64,000 nt of DNA from Streptomyces spinoverrucosus. GTDB taxonomy: Bacteria > Actinomycetota > Actinomycetes > Streptomycetales > Streptomycetaceae. The stretch lies in the NCBI RefSeq assembly GCF_006539505.1, contig NZ_BJND01000017.1, forward strand, positions 62,001 through 126,000, written 5' to 3'. Below are positions 43,640 through 54,798 of this stretch, piece after piece (position 1 is the stretch's first letter; each line of letters opens with the position of its first letter). Position numbers and translations under genes: made by a program. The notes below the pieces were generated by a model, which was given only the letters and a program-made list of their open reading frames with translations, was not told the DNA's origin and did no database searches.

Positions 43640-44958
43640 GCACGCAGCACGCAACTCCGCGCGAGACCACCGAGGGCACCGTCTACACGGTCACCGGTGG
43701 CGACTGGGACGAGGTCGTCCAGTCCGCGGCCCGCGCCGACGACGAGCGCATCGTCGTCAACATGGGCCCCCAGCACCCCTCCACCCACGGCGTGCTCCGG
43801 CTGATCCTGGAGATCGAGGGCGAGACGGTCACCGAGGCCCGGTGCGGCATCGGCTATCTGCACACCGGCATCGAGAAGAACCTGGAATTCCGCACGTGGA
43901 CGCAGGGCACCACCTTCGTCACACGCATGGATTACCTGACGTCCTTCTTCAACGAGACCGGCTACTGCCTCGCCGTCGAAAAGCTCCTCGGCATCGAGGA
44001 CGAGATCCCCGACCGGGCCACGATCATCCGGGTGCTCCTGATGGAGCTGAACCGGCTGTCCTCGCACCTGGTGTGCATCGCCACCGGCGGTATGGAACTC
44101 GGCGCCACCACGATCATGATCTACGGATTCCGTGATCGTGAAATGATTCTCGACATCTACGAGCTCATTACGGGCCTGCGGATGAACCACGCGTACATCC
44201 GCCCCGGCGGACTCGCCCAGGACCTGCCACCCGGCGCGGTGGACCAGATCCGCGAGTTCGTCAAGAAGATGAAGAAGAACCTCCCCGAGTACGACAAGCT
44301 CGCCACCGGGAACCCCATCTTCAAGGCCCGCATGCAGGACATCGGCTATCTCGACCTGGCCGGCTGCATGGCCCTCGGCGCCACCGGCCCGATCCTGCGC
44401 GCCGCCGGGCTGCCGCACGACCTGCGCAAGACCCAGCCGTACTGCGGCTACGAGACCTACGACTTCGACATCCCGACCGCCGACACCTGCGATGCCTACG
44501 GCCGCTTCCTGATCCGCCTGGAGGAGATGCGCCAGTCGCTCAGGATCGTCGAGCAGTGCCTGGACCGGCTGCAGCCCGGGCCGGTCATGGTCGCCGACAA
44601 GAAGATCGCCTGGCCCGCCCAGCTCGCCCTGGGACCGGACGGACTGGGCAACTCCCTGGACCACATCAAGAAGATCATGGGCACCTCCATGGAGGCCCTG
44701 ATCCACCACTTCAAGCTGGTGACCGAGGGCTTCCGCGTCCCGCCGGGACAGGCGTACGCGGCGGTCGAGTCACCCAAGGGCGAACTCGGAGTGCACGCCG
44801 TCTCCGACGGCGGCACCCGCCCCTACCGGGTCCACTTCCGCGACCCGTCCTTCACCAACCTGCAAGCCATGGCGGCGATGTGCGAGGGCGGCCAGGTCGC
44901 CGACGTCATCGTCGCCGTCGCGTCCATCGACCCCGTGATGGGAGGCGTCGACCGGTGA
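43636..44958 (+). CDS. nuoD: NADH-quinone oxidoreductase subunit D
   Basis: A 440-residue 49-kDa-type subunit that forms the quinone-reduction chamber with Nuo[16 protein letters not shown] carries the quinone-site His, and [16 protein letters not shown] and DPVMGGVDR are the conserved ends. As an isolated subunit (not fused to NuoC) it matches actinobacterial and mitochondrial-type arrangements. The stop overlaps the GTG of nuoE by 4 bp. Confidence 0.97.
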   Translation: MSTQHATPRETTEGTVYTVTGGDWDEVVQSAARADDERIVVNMGPQHPSTHGVLRLILEIEGETVTEARCGIGYLHTGIEKNLEFRTWTQGTTFVTRMDYLTSFFNETGYCLAVEKLLGIEDEIPDRATIIRVLLMELNRLSSHLVCIATGGMELGATTIMIYGFRDREMILDIYELITGLRMNHAYIRPGGLAQDLPPGAVDQIREFVKKMKKNLPEYDKLATGNPIFKARMQDIGYLDLAGCMALGATGPILRAAGLPHDLRKTQPYCGYETYDFDIPTADTCDAYGRFLIRLEEMRQSLRIVEQCLDRLQPGPVMVADKKIAWPAQLALGPDGLGNSLDHIKKIMGTSMEALIHHFKLVTEGFRVPPGQAYAAVESPKGELGVHAVSDGGTRPYRVHFRDPSFTNLQAMAAMCEGGQVADVIVAVASIDPVMGGVDR

Positions 44959-45827
44959 CCACCTCTTCTTCGGAGCGGGGCGTCAGCCTGGGCATGCCGG
45001 AGCTGCCCGCACCCGACTACCCGGACGACGTTCGAGCCCGGCTGGAGCGGGACGCGCGCGAGATCATCGCCCGCTACCCGGACTCCCGGTCCGCCCTGCT
45101 GCCGCTGCTGCATCTCGTGCAGGCGGAGGAGGGCCATGTCACGCGCACCGGGATGCGGTTCTGCGCGGACATGCTGGACCTGACCACGGCCGAGGTCACC
45201 GCGGTCGCCACCTTCTACACCATGTACCGGCGTAAGCCGAGCGGCGACTACCAGGTGGGCGTGTGCACCAACACCCTGTGCGCGGTGATGGGCGGTGACG
45301 CGATCTTCGAGGCGCTCCAGGAGCACCTCGGCGTCGGCAACGGCGAGACCACCGACGACGGCAAGATCACCCTGGAGCACATCGAGTGCAACGCGGCCTG
45401 CGACTTCGCACCGGTCGTGATGGTCAACTGGGAGTTCTTCGACAACCAGACCGTTCAGACCGCCACGCGCCTGGTCGACGACCTGCGCGCGGGAGCACGG
45501 GTCGAGCCGACCCGCGGGGCGCCGCTGTGCACGTTCAAGGAGACCGCCCGGATTCTGGCGGGCTTCCCCGACGAGCGGGCCGGGGCCGTCGAGGCCACGG
45601 GCAGCGCGGGACCGGCGTCGCTGGTGGGCCTCCGCCTGGCCAGGGGAGAGACCGCACCCGCGCGCGTGGTCCACCCGCGGGAGGGCGGCCCGCACGACGA
45701 GCCGCAGGACGCCGCCGTCCACGAGCCGTCACCGGCGGAGCACCTCAGCTCGCACGACGCGCCGCAGAAAACATCGGCATCCGACCCCGCCCACCCGGCA
45801 GGGCCTACCGCCGAGGAGGGGGAGTGA
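44955..45827 (+). CDS. nuoE: NADH-quinone oxidoreductase subunit E, long form
   Basis: A 290-residue subunit with a 2Fe-2S (N1a) cluster: CTNTLC and [17 protein letters not shown] supply the four Cys. It helps NuoF oxidise NADH. The thioredoxin-like core ends near residue 200. The remaining about 90 residues are a disordered Pro/His/Glu-rich tail not found in the 170-residue bacterial standard. GTG start overlapping nuoD; the stop overlaps the ATG of nuoF by one base. Confidence 0.95.
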   Translation: MTTSSSERGVSLGMPELPAPDYPDDVRARLERDAREIIARYPDSRSALLPLLHLVQAEEGHVTRTGMRFCADMLDLTTAEVTAVATFYTMYRRKPSGDYQVGVCTNTLCAVMGGDAIFEALQEHLGVGNGETTDDGKITLEHIECNAACDFAPVVMVNWEFFDNQTVQTATRLVDDLRAGARVEPTRGAPLCTFKETARILAGFPDERAGAVEATGSAGPASLVGLRLARGETAPARVVHPREGGPHDEPQDAAVHEPSPAEHLSSHDAPQKTSASDPAHPAGPTAEEGE

Positions 45828-47173
45828 TGACGTTGGCACCCGAGCTGAAGGACCCCAGCCCCGAGAAGCTGCTCGCACCGGTGCTGTCGGCCTTCTGGGA
45901 CGAGGACGGGTCCTGGACGCTGGACGTCTACCGAAGGCACGAGGGATACGAGGGCCTGCGCAAGGCGCTCGCCATGTCGCCCGACGACGTGATCGCGTAC
46001 GTCAAGGACTCCGGGCTGCGCGGCCGGGGCGGTGCCGGCTTCCCGACGGGAATGAAATGGCAGTTCATTCCCCAGGGTGATGGAAAACCGCACTATCTAG
46101 TTGTCAACGCCGACGAATCGGAGCCCGGAACCTGCAAGGACATCCCGCTCCTCTTCGCGAACCCGCATAGCCTCATCGAGGGCATGATCATCGCGTGTTA
46201 CGCCATCAGGTCGTCGCATGCCTTCATCTATCTGCGTGGTGAAGTCGTCCCCGTACTGCGGCGGTTGCACTCAGCCGTCGCTGAGGCCTACGCGGCGGGC
46301 TACCTCGGCAAGAACATCCTGGGCAGTGAGCTCGACCTCGACATTACGGTGCACGCCGGCGCGGGCGCGTACATCTGCGGTGAGGAAACTGCACTGCTCG
46401 ACTCGCTCGAAGGCCGCCGGGGTCAACCGCGGCTCCGTCCCCCCTTCCCTGCTGTCGCGGGCCTCTACGCGTGCCCGACTGTTGTGAACAACGTCGAGTC
46501 GATCGCCTCGGTTCCCGCCATTCTGAAAAACGGCAAGGAATGGTTCAGGTCGATGGGCAGCGAGAAGTCGCCCGGCTTCACGCTCTACTCGCTCAGCGGT
46601 CACGTCGCGAGCCCCGGCCAGTACGAGGCGCCGCTCGGCATCACCCTGCGCCAGCTCCTCGACATGAGCGGCGGGATGCGGCCCGGCCACCGGCTGAAGT
46701 TCTGGACGCCGGGCGGCTCCTCGACGCCGTTGCTCACCGACGAGCACCTCGACGTCCCTCTTGATTACGAAGGAGTGGGCGCCGCGGGTTCCATGCTCGG
46801 CACAAAAGCCCTGCAGTGCTTCGACGAGACGACCTGCGTCGTCCGCGCCGTCACCCGCTGGACCGAGTTCTACGCCCACGAGTCCTGCGGCAAGTGCACG
46901 CCCTGCCGTGAAGGGACTTACTGGCTGGTGCAGTTGCTGCGGGACATCGAGGCCGGCAAGGGCGTCATGTCCGACCTCGACAAGCTGAACGACATCGCCG
47001 ACAACATCAACGGCAAGTCCTTCTGCGCCCTCGGCGACGGTGCCGCCTCGCCGATCTTCTCCTCGCTGAAGTACTTCCGCGAGGAGTACGAGGAGCACAT
47101 CACGGGCCGTGGCTGCCCCTTCGACCCGGCCAAGTCGACGGCCTGGGCCGACCGTACGGAGGTGAACGCATGA
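45827..47173 (+). CDS. nuoF: NADH-quinone oxidoreductase subunit F (NADH/FMN)
   Basis: A 448-residue NADH-binding subunit with FMN and the N3 4Fe-4S cluster. [16 protein letters not shown] is the NADH/FMN glycine loop, [18 protein letters not shown] the FMN site, and [12 protein letters not shown] plus the later Cys in [12 protein letters not shown] the cluster ligands. Codons between about 46045 and 46560 are visibly less GC-biased than the rest of the operon (CTA, GTT, AAA, GGA, ATT), see findings. Overlaps nuoG by 4 bp. Confidence 0.97.
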   Translation: MTLAPELKDPSPEKLLAPVLSAFWDEDGSWTLDVYRRHEGYEGLRKALAMSPDDVIAYVKDSGLRGRGGAGFPTGMKWQFIPQGDGKPHYLVVNADESEPGTCKDIPLLFANPHSLIEGMIIACYAIRSSHAFIYLRGEVVPVLRRLHSAVAEAYAAGYLGKNILGSELDLDITVHAGAGAYICGEETALLDSLEGRRGQPRLRPPFPAVAGLYACPTVVNNVESIASVPAILKNGKEWFRSMGSEKSPGFTLYSLSGHVASPGQYEAPLGITLRQLLDMSGGMRPGHRLKFWTPGGSSTPLLTDEHLDVPLDYEGVGAAGSMLGTKALQCFDETTCVVRAVTRWTEFYAHESCGKCTPCREGTYWLVQLLRDIEAGKGVMSDLDKLNDIADNINGKSFCALGDGAASPIFSSLKYFREEYEEHITGRGCPFDPAKSTAWADRTEVNA

Positions 47174-49674
47174 CGGTGACCACGAGCGCTCCCTCCGGTG
47201 GGGGAGAGGCGGCAGTTCCGCCGGAAGACCTCGTCACGCTGACGATCGACGGCGTCGAGATCAGCGTGCCCAAGGGCACCCTGGTCATCCGGGCCGCCGA
47301 GCAACTCGGCATCGAGATCCCGCGGTTCTGCGACCATCCCCTCCTCGAACCGGCCGGTGCCTGCCGCCAGTGCATCGTCGAGGTCGAGGGCCAGCGCAAG
47401 CCGATGGCGTCCTGCACCATCACCTGCACCGACGGGATGGTGGTGAAGACCCAGCTGACCTCGCCGGTCGCCGAGAAGGCGCAGCACGGTGTGATGGAGC
47501 TGCTGCTCATCAACCACCCGCTGGACTGCCCGGTCTGCGACAAGGGCGGCGAGTGCCCGCTGCAGAACCAGGCGATGTCCCACGGCAACGCCGACTCCCG
47601 GTTCGAGGGCAGGAAGCGGACCTTCGAGAAGCCGGTCCCGATCTCCACGCAGGTGCTGCTGGACCGTGAGCGGTGCGTGCTGTGCGCGCGCTGCACCCGG
47701 TTCTCCAACCAGATCGCGGGCGACCCGATGATCGAGCTGCTGGAGCGGGGCGCGCTCCAGCAGGTGGGCACCGGTGAGGGCGACCCCTTCGAGTCGTACT
47801 TCTCCGGGAACACGATTCAGATCTGCCCGGTCGGCGCGCTCACCTCGGCGGCGTACCGCTTCCGCTCCCGCCCGTTCGACCTGGTCTCCTCGCCGAGCGT
47901 GTGCGAGCACTGCTCCGGCGGCTGCGCCACGCGCACCGACCACCGGCGCGGCAAGGTCATGCGGCGGCTCGCGGCGAACGACCCCGAGGTCAACGAGGAG
48001 TGGATCTGCGACAAGGGGCGCTTCGCGTTCCGGTACGCGCAGCTGAAGGACCGCCTTCAGACACCGCTGCTGCGGAACGCCGAGGGAGAGCTGGAGCCCG
48101 CCTCCTGGCCCGAGGCGTTGCAGATCGCCGCCCAGGGGCTGCTCGCCTCGCGCGGCCGCACCGGCGTTCTGACCGGCGGCCGGCTCACCATCGAGGACGC
48201 CTACGCGTACAGCAAGTTCGCGCGCGTGGCGCTCGACACCAACGACATCGACTTCCGCGCGCGCGTGCACAGCGGCGAGGAGGCCGACTTCCTCGCCGCG
48301 CGGGTCGCCGGCCGCGGCCGTGACCTCGACGGTACGGGTGTCACGTACACGTCCCTGGAGAAGGCGCCCGCCGTCCTGCTGGTCGGGTTCGAGTCGGAGG
48401 AGGAGGCTCCCGGCGTCTTCCTGCGGCTGCGCAAGGCCTGGCGCAGGCATGGGCAGCGGGTGTTCGCGCTGGCCACGCACAGCACGCGCGGCCTGGAGAA
48501 GGCCGGCGGCACGCTGCTGCCCGCCGCTCCCGGCACCGAGACCGAATGGCTGGACGCGCTCGCGAGCGGCGTCGGCCTGGAGGACGACGGTGCGCTGGCC
48601 GCCGAGGCGCTGCGCCGCGAGGGCGCGGTGATCGTCGTGGGCGAGCGGCTGGCCGCGGTGTCCGGTGGCCTCACCGCCGCCGTACGGGCCGCGTCCGCGA
48701 CCGGCGCGCGGCTGGTGTGGATCCCGCGGCGGGCCGGGGAGCGCGGCGCGATCGAGGCGGGCGCGCTGCCGTCGCTGCTGCCGGGCGGGCGTCCGGCGAC
48801 CGACCCGCGCGCGCGGGACGAGGTCGCGGCTGCCTGGGGCGTCGCCGAACTCCCGCTCCGCTACGGCCGTGACACCGGCCAGATCGTCGAGGCCGCCGCG
48901 ACCGGTGAGCTGCAGGCGCTGCTGGTGGCCGGTGTGGAGGTCGCCGACCTGCCCGACCCGGCACGCGCGCGTGAGGCGCTCGGCGAGGTGGGTTTCCTGG
49001 TGTCGCTCGAACAGCGGCCCAGCGAGGTCACGGAACTCGCGGACGTGGTCCTGCCGGTCGCCGCGGTCGCCGAGAAGGCGGGCGCCTTCCTCAACTGGGA
49101 GGGCCGGGTCCGCTTCTTCGAGGCCGCGCTCAAGCCCGACCAGATCACCCGCACACTGGCGCCCACCGACGCGCGCGTACTGCAGATGCTGGCCGACGCC
49201 ATGGACGTACACCTGGGCCTGCCGGATCTGCGGACCACGCGCGCGGAGCTGGACCGGCTCGGCGCCTGGGACGGGCCGCGGGCCACCGAGCCGCTGGAGA
49301 GCGCGGCCGCGCTGCCGCGGCCGGCCGCCGGGGAGGCCGTACTCGCCGGGCACCGGCTGCTGCTCGACCAGGGCCTGCTCCAGGAGGGCGACGAGGCGCT
49401 CGCCGGGACACGGCACGCCGCACGCGCGCGTGTGTCGCCCGCCACGGCCGCCGAGGCGGGGGTCAAGGAGGGCGATGTGCTCGCCGTGACCGGACCCGCC
49501 GGAAGCGTCCAACTGCCGCTTCGGATCACCGAGATGCCCGACCGTGTGGTCTGGCTGCCGCTGAACTCCGTCGGCGGGGGCGTCGCCTCCGACACCGGGG
49601 CGCTACCCGGCTCCCTCGTCCGCATCGGCCCGGCGACGCTCGCCGGTGAGGCCCCCAAGGAGGTGGAGGCATGA
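47170..49674 (+). CDS. nuoG: NADH-quinone oxidoreductase subunit G
   Basis: An 834-residue subunit with the N-terminal ferredoxin-like domain ([21 protein letters not shown]), the His/Cys 4Fe-4S region ([19 protein letters not shown]), [17 protein letters not shown] and [13 protein letters not shown]. The latter suggests the extra N7-type site, followed by a molybdopterin-oxidoreductase-like domain that has lost cofactor function. It forms the wire of Fe-S clusters from NuoF to NuoI. ATG overlaps the nuoF stop by 4 bp. Confidence 0.96.
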   Translation: MTVTTSAPSGGGEAAVPPEDLVTLTIDGVEISVPKGTLVIRAAEQLGIEIPRFCDHPLLEPAGACRQCIVEVEGQRKPMASCTITCTDGMVVKTQLTSPVAEKAQHGVMELLLINHPLDCPVCDKGGECPLQNQAMSHGNADSRFEGRKRTFEKPVPISTQVLLDRERCVLCARCTRFSNQIAGDPMIELLERGALQQVGTGEGDPFESYFSGNTIQICPVGALTSAAYRFRSRPFDLVSSPSVCEHCSGGCATRTDHRRGKVMRRLAANDPEVNEEWICDKGRFAFRYAQLKDRLQTPLLRNAEGELEPASWPEALQIAAQGLLASRGRTGVLTGGRLTIEDAYAYSKFARVALDTNDIDFRARVHSGEEADFLAARVAGRGRDLDGTGVTYTSLEKAPAVLLVGFESEEEAPGVFLRLRKAWRRHGQRVFALATHSTRGLEKAGGTLLPAAPGTETEWLDALASGVGLEDDGALAAEALRREGAVIVVGERLAAVSGGLTAAVRAASATGARLVWIPRRAGERGAIEAGALPSLLPGGRPATDPRARDEVAAAWGVAELPLRYGRDTGQIVEAAATGELQALLVAGVEVADLPDPARAREALGEVGFLVSLEQRPSEVTELADVVLPVAAVAEKAGAFLNWEGRVRFFEAALKPDQITRTLAPTDARVLQMLADAMDVHLGLPDLRTTRAELDRLGAWDGPRATEPLESAAALPRPAAGEAVLAGHRLLLDQGLLQEGDEALAGTRHAARARVSPATAAEAGVKEGDVLAVTGPAGSVQLPLRITEMPDRVVWLPLNSVGGGVASDTGALPGSLVRIGPATLAGEAPKEVEA

Positions 49675-51047
49675 GCCCGTACCTCGCCGCTGAAGACCTC
49701 TCCATGTTCGGCCGCGACCCGTGGTGGCTGATCGCCATCAAGGCGGTCTTCTGCTTCGCCTTCCTGATGGTGACCGTGCTGTTCTCCATCGTCTGGGAGC
49801 GCAAGGTCGTCGCCTGGATGCAGCTGCGCATCGGCCCCAACCGGCACGGCCCGTGGGGCATGCTCCAGTCGCTCGCCGACGGCATCAAGCTGATGCTCAA
49901 GGAAGACCTCGTCGTCAAGCGCGCGGACAAGGTGGTCTACGTCCTCGCGCCGATCGTCGCGGCCATCCCGGCCTTCATGGCGATCGCCGTGATCCCCTTC
50001 GGACCGGCCGGCAACGAGATCTCGATCTTCGGCCAGCGCACCACGATGCAGCTCACCGACCTGCCGATCGCGATGCTGTACATCCTCGCGGTCGCCTCGG
50101 TCGGCATCTACGGCATCGTGCTGGCGGGTTGGAGCTCTGGATCCACCTATCCGCTGCTGGGCGGTCTGCGCGCCTGCGCGCAGATGATCTCGTACGAGAT
50201 CGCCATGGGCGCCGCGTTCGCCTCGGTGTTCCTCTACTCGGGCTCGATGTCGACGTCGGCGATCGTGGATGCGCAGGCGGACCGCTGGTTCGTGATCCTG
50301 CTGCCGGTCTCGTTCCTGGTCTACATCGTGACGATGGTCGGCGAGGTCAACCGTGCCCCGTTGGACATGCCGGAGTCCGAGGGCGACCTGGTCGGTGGGT
50401 TCAACACCGAGTACTCGTCGATCAAGTTCGCGATGTTCATGCTCGCCGAGTACATCAACATGGTGACCGTCTCGGCCGTGTCCGTGACGCTCTTCCTGGG
50501 CGGCTGGCGGGCGCCCTGGCCGGTCAGCACCTTCTGGGAGGGCGCGAACCACGGCTGGTGGCCGATGCTCTGGTTCGTCGTCAAGGTGCAGCTGCTGCTG
50601 TTCTTCTTCATCTGGCTGCGCGGCACGCTCCCGCGGGTCCGCTACGACCAGCTGATGAAGCTCGGCTGGAAGATCCTCATCCCGGTCGCCGTGGTCTGGC
50701 TGATGCTCGTCGCGACCGTGCGGGTCTTGCGGAACGAGAACTACGCCTTCGCCGACATCGCCCTCTACGTCGGCGGCGGTGTCCTCGCCTTGCTGCTGCT
50801 CTCGTTCGTCGTGGACTTCTTCCGCGACCGCGCCAAGCCCGCGCCCGAACCGCCCGCCCAGCAGCCCGCCTTCGACCCGATGGCCGGTGGGTTCCCCGTG
50901 CCGCCGCTGCCAGGGCAGGAGCTGCCACCGGTGCCGCGGCGCCGCTCGCGCCGGGAGCGGGAGCTGATTGTCAGTGGTGGGCCCGATACTCAGAGTGATG
51001 GATCTCTGGGTGGATCTACGGATGGAAAGGAGGCGTCCGATGGCTGA
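49671..51047 (+). CDS. nuoH: NADH-quinone oxidoreductase subunit H
   Basis: A 458-residue membrane subunit with eight spans that forms the quinone tunnel entrance: [32 protein letters not shown] and [30 protein letters not shown] are conserved loops. After the last span there is a Pro-rich charged cytoplasmic tail of about 90 residues. Overlaps nuoI by 8 bp. Confidence 0.97.
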   Translation: MSPYLAAEDLSMFGRDPWWLIAIKAVFCFAFLMVTVLFSIVWERKVVAWMQLRIGPNRHGPWGMLQSLADGIKLMLKEDLVVKRADKVVYVLAPIVAAIPAFMAIAVIPFGPAGNEISIFGQRTTMQLTDLPIAMLYILAVASVGIYGIVLAGWSSGSTYPLLGGLRACAQMISYEIAMGAAFASVFLYSGSMSTSAIVDAQADRWFVILLPVSFLVYIVTMVGEVNRAPLDMPESEGDLVGGFNTEYSSIKFAMFMLAEYINMVTVSAVSVTLFLGGWRAPWPVSTFWEGANHGWWPMLWFVVKVQLLLFFFIWLRGTLPRVRYDQLMKLGWKILIPVAVVWLMLVATVRVLRNENYAFADIALYVGGGVLALLLLSFVVDFFRDRAKPAPEPPAQQPAFDPMAGGFPVPPLPGQELPPVPRRRSRRERELIVSGGPDTQSDGSLGGSTDGKEASDG

Positions 51048-51681
51048 GGAGCCCAAGGAGACCAAGCCCGGTTTCCAGAACCCCGTGGCCGGCTTCGGCG
51101 TGACCTTCAAGGCCATGTTCAAGAAGCGGCTGACCGAGCAGTACCCGGAGCAGCAGAAGACCACAGCCCCCCGGTTCCACGGACGGCACCAGCTCAACCG
51201 CCATCCGGACGGCCTGGAGAAGTGCGTCGGCTGCGAGCTGTGCGCCTGGGCCTGCCCCGCCGACGCCATCTACGTGGAGGGCGCGGACAACACCGACGAG
51301 GAGCGCTACTCGCCGGGCGAGCGGTACGGGCGCGTGTACCAGATCAACTACGCCCGCTGCATCCTGTGCGGCCTGTGCATCGAAGCGTGCCCCACGCGCG
51401 CGTTGACCATGACGAACGACTTCGAGCTCGCCGACTCCAGCCGCGCCAACCTCATCTACACCAAGGAGCAGCTGCTGGCCGGCCTCGAAGAGGGGATGGT
51501 CGACTCGCCGCACGCCATCTACCCGGGGATGGACGAGCAGGACTACTACCGGGGCCTGGTGACGGAGGCCGCGCCCGGCACGGTGCGTCAGGTCGCCGTC
51601 TCCAAGGGGGAGACGCCCCAGGAGGCGGCCTCGACCTTCGGTGAGGGCGAGCCCGCCTCGGAGAAGGTGATCGGCCGATGA
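51040..51681 (+). CDS. nuoI: NADH-quinone oxidoreductase subunit I
   Basis: A 213-residue ferredoxin-like subunit with two 4Fe-4S clusters (N6a/N6b): [16 protein letters not shown] and [19 protein letters not shown] 51040 lies inside the nuoH end and is preceded by AAAGGAGG with a seven-base gap, the best ribosome-binding site in the operon. The frame is open upstream within nuoH without similarity. Confidence 0.97.
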   Translation: MAEEPKETKPGFQNPVAGFGVTFKAMFKKRLTEQYPEQQKTTAPRFHGRHQLNRHPDGLEKCVGCELCAWACPADAIYVEGADNTDEERYSPGERYGRVYQINYARCILCGLCIEACPTRALTMTNDFELADSSRANLIYTKEQLLAGLEEGMVDSPHAIYPGMDEQDYYRGLVTEAAPGTVRQVAVSKGETPQEAASTFGEGEPASEKVIGR

Positions 51682-52520
51682 CCACGGAACTCGCCGCCTA
51701 CACCACCTCCACCGGAGAGGCCGTCCAGTTCTGGATCCTCGGCACGGTCGCGGTGATCGGCGCCCTGTGCACCGTCTTCATGAAGAAGGCCGTGCACAGC
51801 GCGCTCTGCCTGGCCGGCACCATGATCGTCCTGGCGGTGTTCTACCTCGCCAACGGCGCCTACTTCCTGGGCGTCGTGCAGATCATCGTCTACACCGGCG
51901 CGATCATGATGCTGTTCCTGTTCGTGGTGATGCTGGTCGGTGTCACCGCGGCGGACTCCCTGAAAGAGACCATCAAGGGCCAGCGCTGGCTGGCCCTGCT
52001 CTGTGGCCTCGGCTTCGGCATCCTGCTCGTCGGGGGCATCGGCAACGCGTCCCTGACGGAGTTCAACGGCATCGGCCAGGCCAACGCGAGCGGCAACGTG
52101 GAGGGTCTCGCGGCCCTCATCTTCACCAAGTACGTCTTCGCGTTCGAACTCACCGGCGCCCTGCTGATCACGGCCGCCGTCGGCGCCATGGTGCTCACCC
52201 ACCGCGAGCGCACCGAGCGCGCCAAGACCCAACGCGAGCTGTCCGAGCAGCGCGTACGCCAGGGCAAGCACGTACCGCCGCTGCCGGCGCCCGGCGTGTA
52301 CGCGCGGCACAACGCCGTGGACATCGCGGGCCTGCTGCCCGACGGCACCTCGTCCGACCTGACGGTCAGCAAGACGCTGCGCGAGCGCGGCCAGATCCGG
52401 GACGTGTCCACCGAGGCGCTCAACGATCTGCGGGCCCTCGAACAGCGCGCGGAGGAGCGGCTGGAGCGGAACGCGATCGAGCCGCCGACGTTCAAGCGGG
52501 CCGAGGAGGCGTCGAAGTGA
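51678..52520 (+). CDS. nuoJ: NADH-quinone oxidoreductase subunit J
   Basis: A 280-residue membrane subunit with five spans in the first 170 residues ([45 protein letters not shown]). A charged cytoplasmic C-terminal extension of about 100 residues with helical, coiled-coil-like character ([18 protein letters not shown]) follows. Starts and ends with 4-bp overlaps. Confidence 0.96.
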   Translation: MTTELAAYTTSTGEAVQFWILGTVAVIGALCTVFMKKAVHSALCLAGTMIVLAVFYLANGAYFLGVVQIIVYTGAIMMLFLFVVMLVGVTAADSLKETIKGQRWLALLCGLGFGILLVGGIGNASLTEFNGIGQANASGNVEGLAALIFTKYVFAFELTGALLITAAVGAMVLTHRERTERAKTQRELSEQRVRQGKHVPPLPAPGVYARHNAVDIAGLLPDGTSSDLTVSKTLRERGQIRDVSTEALNDLRALEQRAEERLERNAIEPPTFKRAEEASK

Positions 52521-52816
52521 ACCCGGTCTACTACCTCTATCTCGCCGCCCTGTTGTTCACGATCGGCGCGACCGGCGTGCTGATCCGGCGGAACGCGATC
52601 GTGCTGTTCATGTGCATCGAGCTGATGCTCAACGCCTGCAACCTCGCGTTCGTCGCCTTCTCCCGGATGCACGGCAATCTCGACGGCCAGATCATCGCGT
52701 TCTTCACGATGGTCGTCGCCGCGGCGGAGGTCGTGGTCGGCCTCGCGATCATCGTGTCGCTGTTCCGTTCCCGCCACTCGGCCTCGGTCGACGACGCCAG
52801 CCTGATGAAGCTCTAA
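52517..52816 (+). CDS. nuoK: NADH-quinone oxidoreductase subunit K
   Basis: A 99-residue three-span membrane subunit. The essential membrane Glu is in [18 protein letters not shown], with a second in [17 protein letters not shown] start overlapping nuoJ. Full family length. Confidence 0.97.
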   Translation: MNPVYYLYLAALLFTIGATGVLIRRNAIVLFMCIELMLNACNLAFVAFSRMHGNLDGQIIAFFTMVVAAAEVVVGLAIIVSLFRSRHSASVDDASLMKL

Positions 52817-52828
52817 GGGGTCGCTGAA

Positions 52829-54793
52829 GTGGAGAACCTGATTGCGCTGCTGATCGCGGCGCCCCTGCTCGGAGCGGCCGTCCTGCTGTGCGGCGGCCGA
52901 CGGCTAGACGCCGTCGGCCACTGGGTCGGCACGGTCCTCGCGTTCGTCTCCTTCGCCCTCGGCGCGGTCCTCTTCACCGACCTGCTGGGCAAGGACGCGG
53001 AGCACCGGACGCTGACGCAGCACCTGTTCAGCTGGATCCCCGTCGAGGGCTTCCAGGCCGACGTCGCCTTCCAGCTCGACCAGCTGTCGATGACGTTCGT
53101 GCTGCTGATCACCGGCGTCGGCTCGCTGATCCACCTGTACTCGGTCGGGTACATGGAGCACGACGAGCGGCGCCGCCGCTTCTTCGGCTACCTGAACCTG
53201 TTCCTCGCGGCGATGCTGCTGCTCGTCCTCGCCGACAACTACCTGCTGCTGTACGTCGGCTGGGAGGGCGTCGGTCTCGCCTCCTACCTGCTGATCGGCT
53301 TCTGGCAGCACAAGCCCAGCGCCGCCACCGCCGCGAAGAAGGCCTTCCTGGTCAACCGCGTCGGCGACATGGGCCTGTCGATCGCGATCATGCTGATGTT
53401 CACGACGTTCGGCACGTTCGCCTTCGGGCCGGTGCTCGGCAGCCACGAAGAGCCGGGCCTCGTGGGCGACACCTCCGAGGGCATGCTCACCGCGATCGGC
53501 CTGATGCTGCTGCTCGCCGCCTGCGGCAAGTCCGCCCAGGTGCCGCTGCAGTCCTGGCTCGGGGACGCGATGGAGGGCCCGACCCCGGTCTCGGCCCTGA
53601 TCCACGCCGCGACGATGGTGACGGCGGGCGTGTACCTGATCGTCCGCTCCGGCGCCGTCTTCAACGCCGCGCCCGACGCACAACTGGTCGTCACCATCGT
53701 CGGAGCGGTCACGCTCCTGTTCGGTGCGATCGTCGGTTGCGCCAAGGACGACATCAAGAAGGCGCTGGCCGGCTCGACCATGTCGCAGATCGGCTATATG
53801 ACCCTCGCCGCCGGCCTCGGCCCCATCGGCTACGTCTTCGCGATCATGCACCTGGTGACGCACGGCTTCTTCAAGGCCGGGCTGTTCCTCGGCGCCGGTT
53901 CGGTGATGCACGGCATGAACGACGAGGTCGACATGCGCCGGTACGGCGGCCTGCGCAAGTACATGCCGATCACCTTCGTCACCTTCGGCCTCGGCTATCT
54001 CGCGATCATCGGCTTCCCGGGCCTGTCCGGCTTCTTCTCCAAGGACAAGATCATCGAGGCGGCGTTCGCCAAGGGCGGCACCGAGGGCTGGATCCTCGGC
54101 GGCGCGGCCCTGCTGGGCGCGGCCATCACGGCGTACTACATGACGCGCGTGATGCTTCTGACGTTCTTCGGAGAAGAACGCTGGCGGCACGCCCCGACCC
54201 CGTCCCCGGCCGAGCCGAGCGTGGAGCCCGCCGCCGAGACGCGTGGCGAGCACGCTGAGCCACACCCGCACGAGTCGCCCAAGGTCATGACGATCCCGAT
54301 GATCCTGCTGGCCGTCGGATCGGTCTTCGGCGGCGCGTTCTTCAGCATCGGCGACCGGTTCGTGCACTGGCTGGAGCCGGTCACCGGCCATGACCACGGG
54401 AACCCGCCGGTCAGCGCGCTGACGGTCACGCTGTCCACGGTGGCCGTGATGGTGATCGGCGTCGCGGTCGCCTACGCGCAGTACGGCCGCCGCCCGGTCC
54501 CGGTCGTCGCCCCACGCGGGTCGCTGCTCACCCGGGCCGCCCGCCGCGACCTCCTCCAGGACGACTTCAACCACGTCGTCCTGGTCCGCGGCGGCGAGCA
54601 CCTCACACGGTCCCTGGTGTACGTCGACCACACCCTGGTCGACGGAGTCGTCAACGGCACGGCGGCTTCGGTCGGCGGCCTGTCCGGACGGATGCGCAGG
54701 CTGCAGAGCGGCTTCGCGCGGTCGTACGCGGTCTCGATGTTCGGCGGCGCGGCGATCCTCGTCGCCGCGACCCTGCTGATGAGGGCGGTCTGA
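52829..54793 (+). CDS. nuoL: NADH-quinone oxidoreductase subunit L (antiporter-like)
   Basis: A 654-residue proton-pumping subunit with about 16 spans. Key residues lie in [18 protein letters not shown] and the Lys/His-containing half-channels [31 protein letters not shown] and [15 protein letters not shown] His/Glu-rich cytoplasmic or periplasmic loop (about 450-485, [10 protein letters not shown]) is specific to this group. GTG 52829, 12 bases after nuoK. Confidence 0.96.
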   Translation: MENLIALLIAAPLLGAAVLLCGGRRLDAVGHWVGTVLAFVSFALGAVLFTDLLGKDAEHRTLTQHLFSWIPVEGFQADVAFQLDQLSMTFVLLITGVGSLIHLYSVGYMEHDERRRRFFGYLNLFLAAMLLLVLADNYLLLYVGWEGVGLASYLLIGFWQHKPSAATAAKKAFLVNRVGDMGLSIAIMLMFTTFGTFAFGPVLGSHEEPGLVGDTSEGMLTAIGLMLLLAACGKSAQVPLQSWLGDAMEGPTPVSALIHAATMVTAGVYLIVRSGAVFNAAPDAQLVVTIVGAVTLLFGAIVGCAKDDIKKALAGSTMSQIGYMTLAAGLGPIGYVFAIMHLVTHGFFKAGLFLGAGSVMHGMNDEVDMRRYGGLRKYMPITFVTFGLGYLAIIGFPGLSGFFSKDKIIEAAFAKGGTEGWILGGAALLGAAITAYYMTRVMLLTFFGEERWRHAPTPSPAEPSVEPAAETRGEHAEPHPHESPKVMTIPMILLAVGSVFGGAFFSIGDRFVHWLEPVTGHDHGNPPVSALTVTLSTVAVMVIGVAVAYAQYGRRPVPVVAPRGSLLTRAARRDLLQDDFNHVVLVRGGEHLTRSLVYVDHTLVDGVVNGTAASVGGLSGRMRRLQSGFARSYAVSMFGGAAILVAATLLMRAV

Positions 54794-54798
54794 TACCG

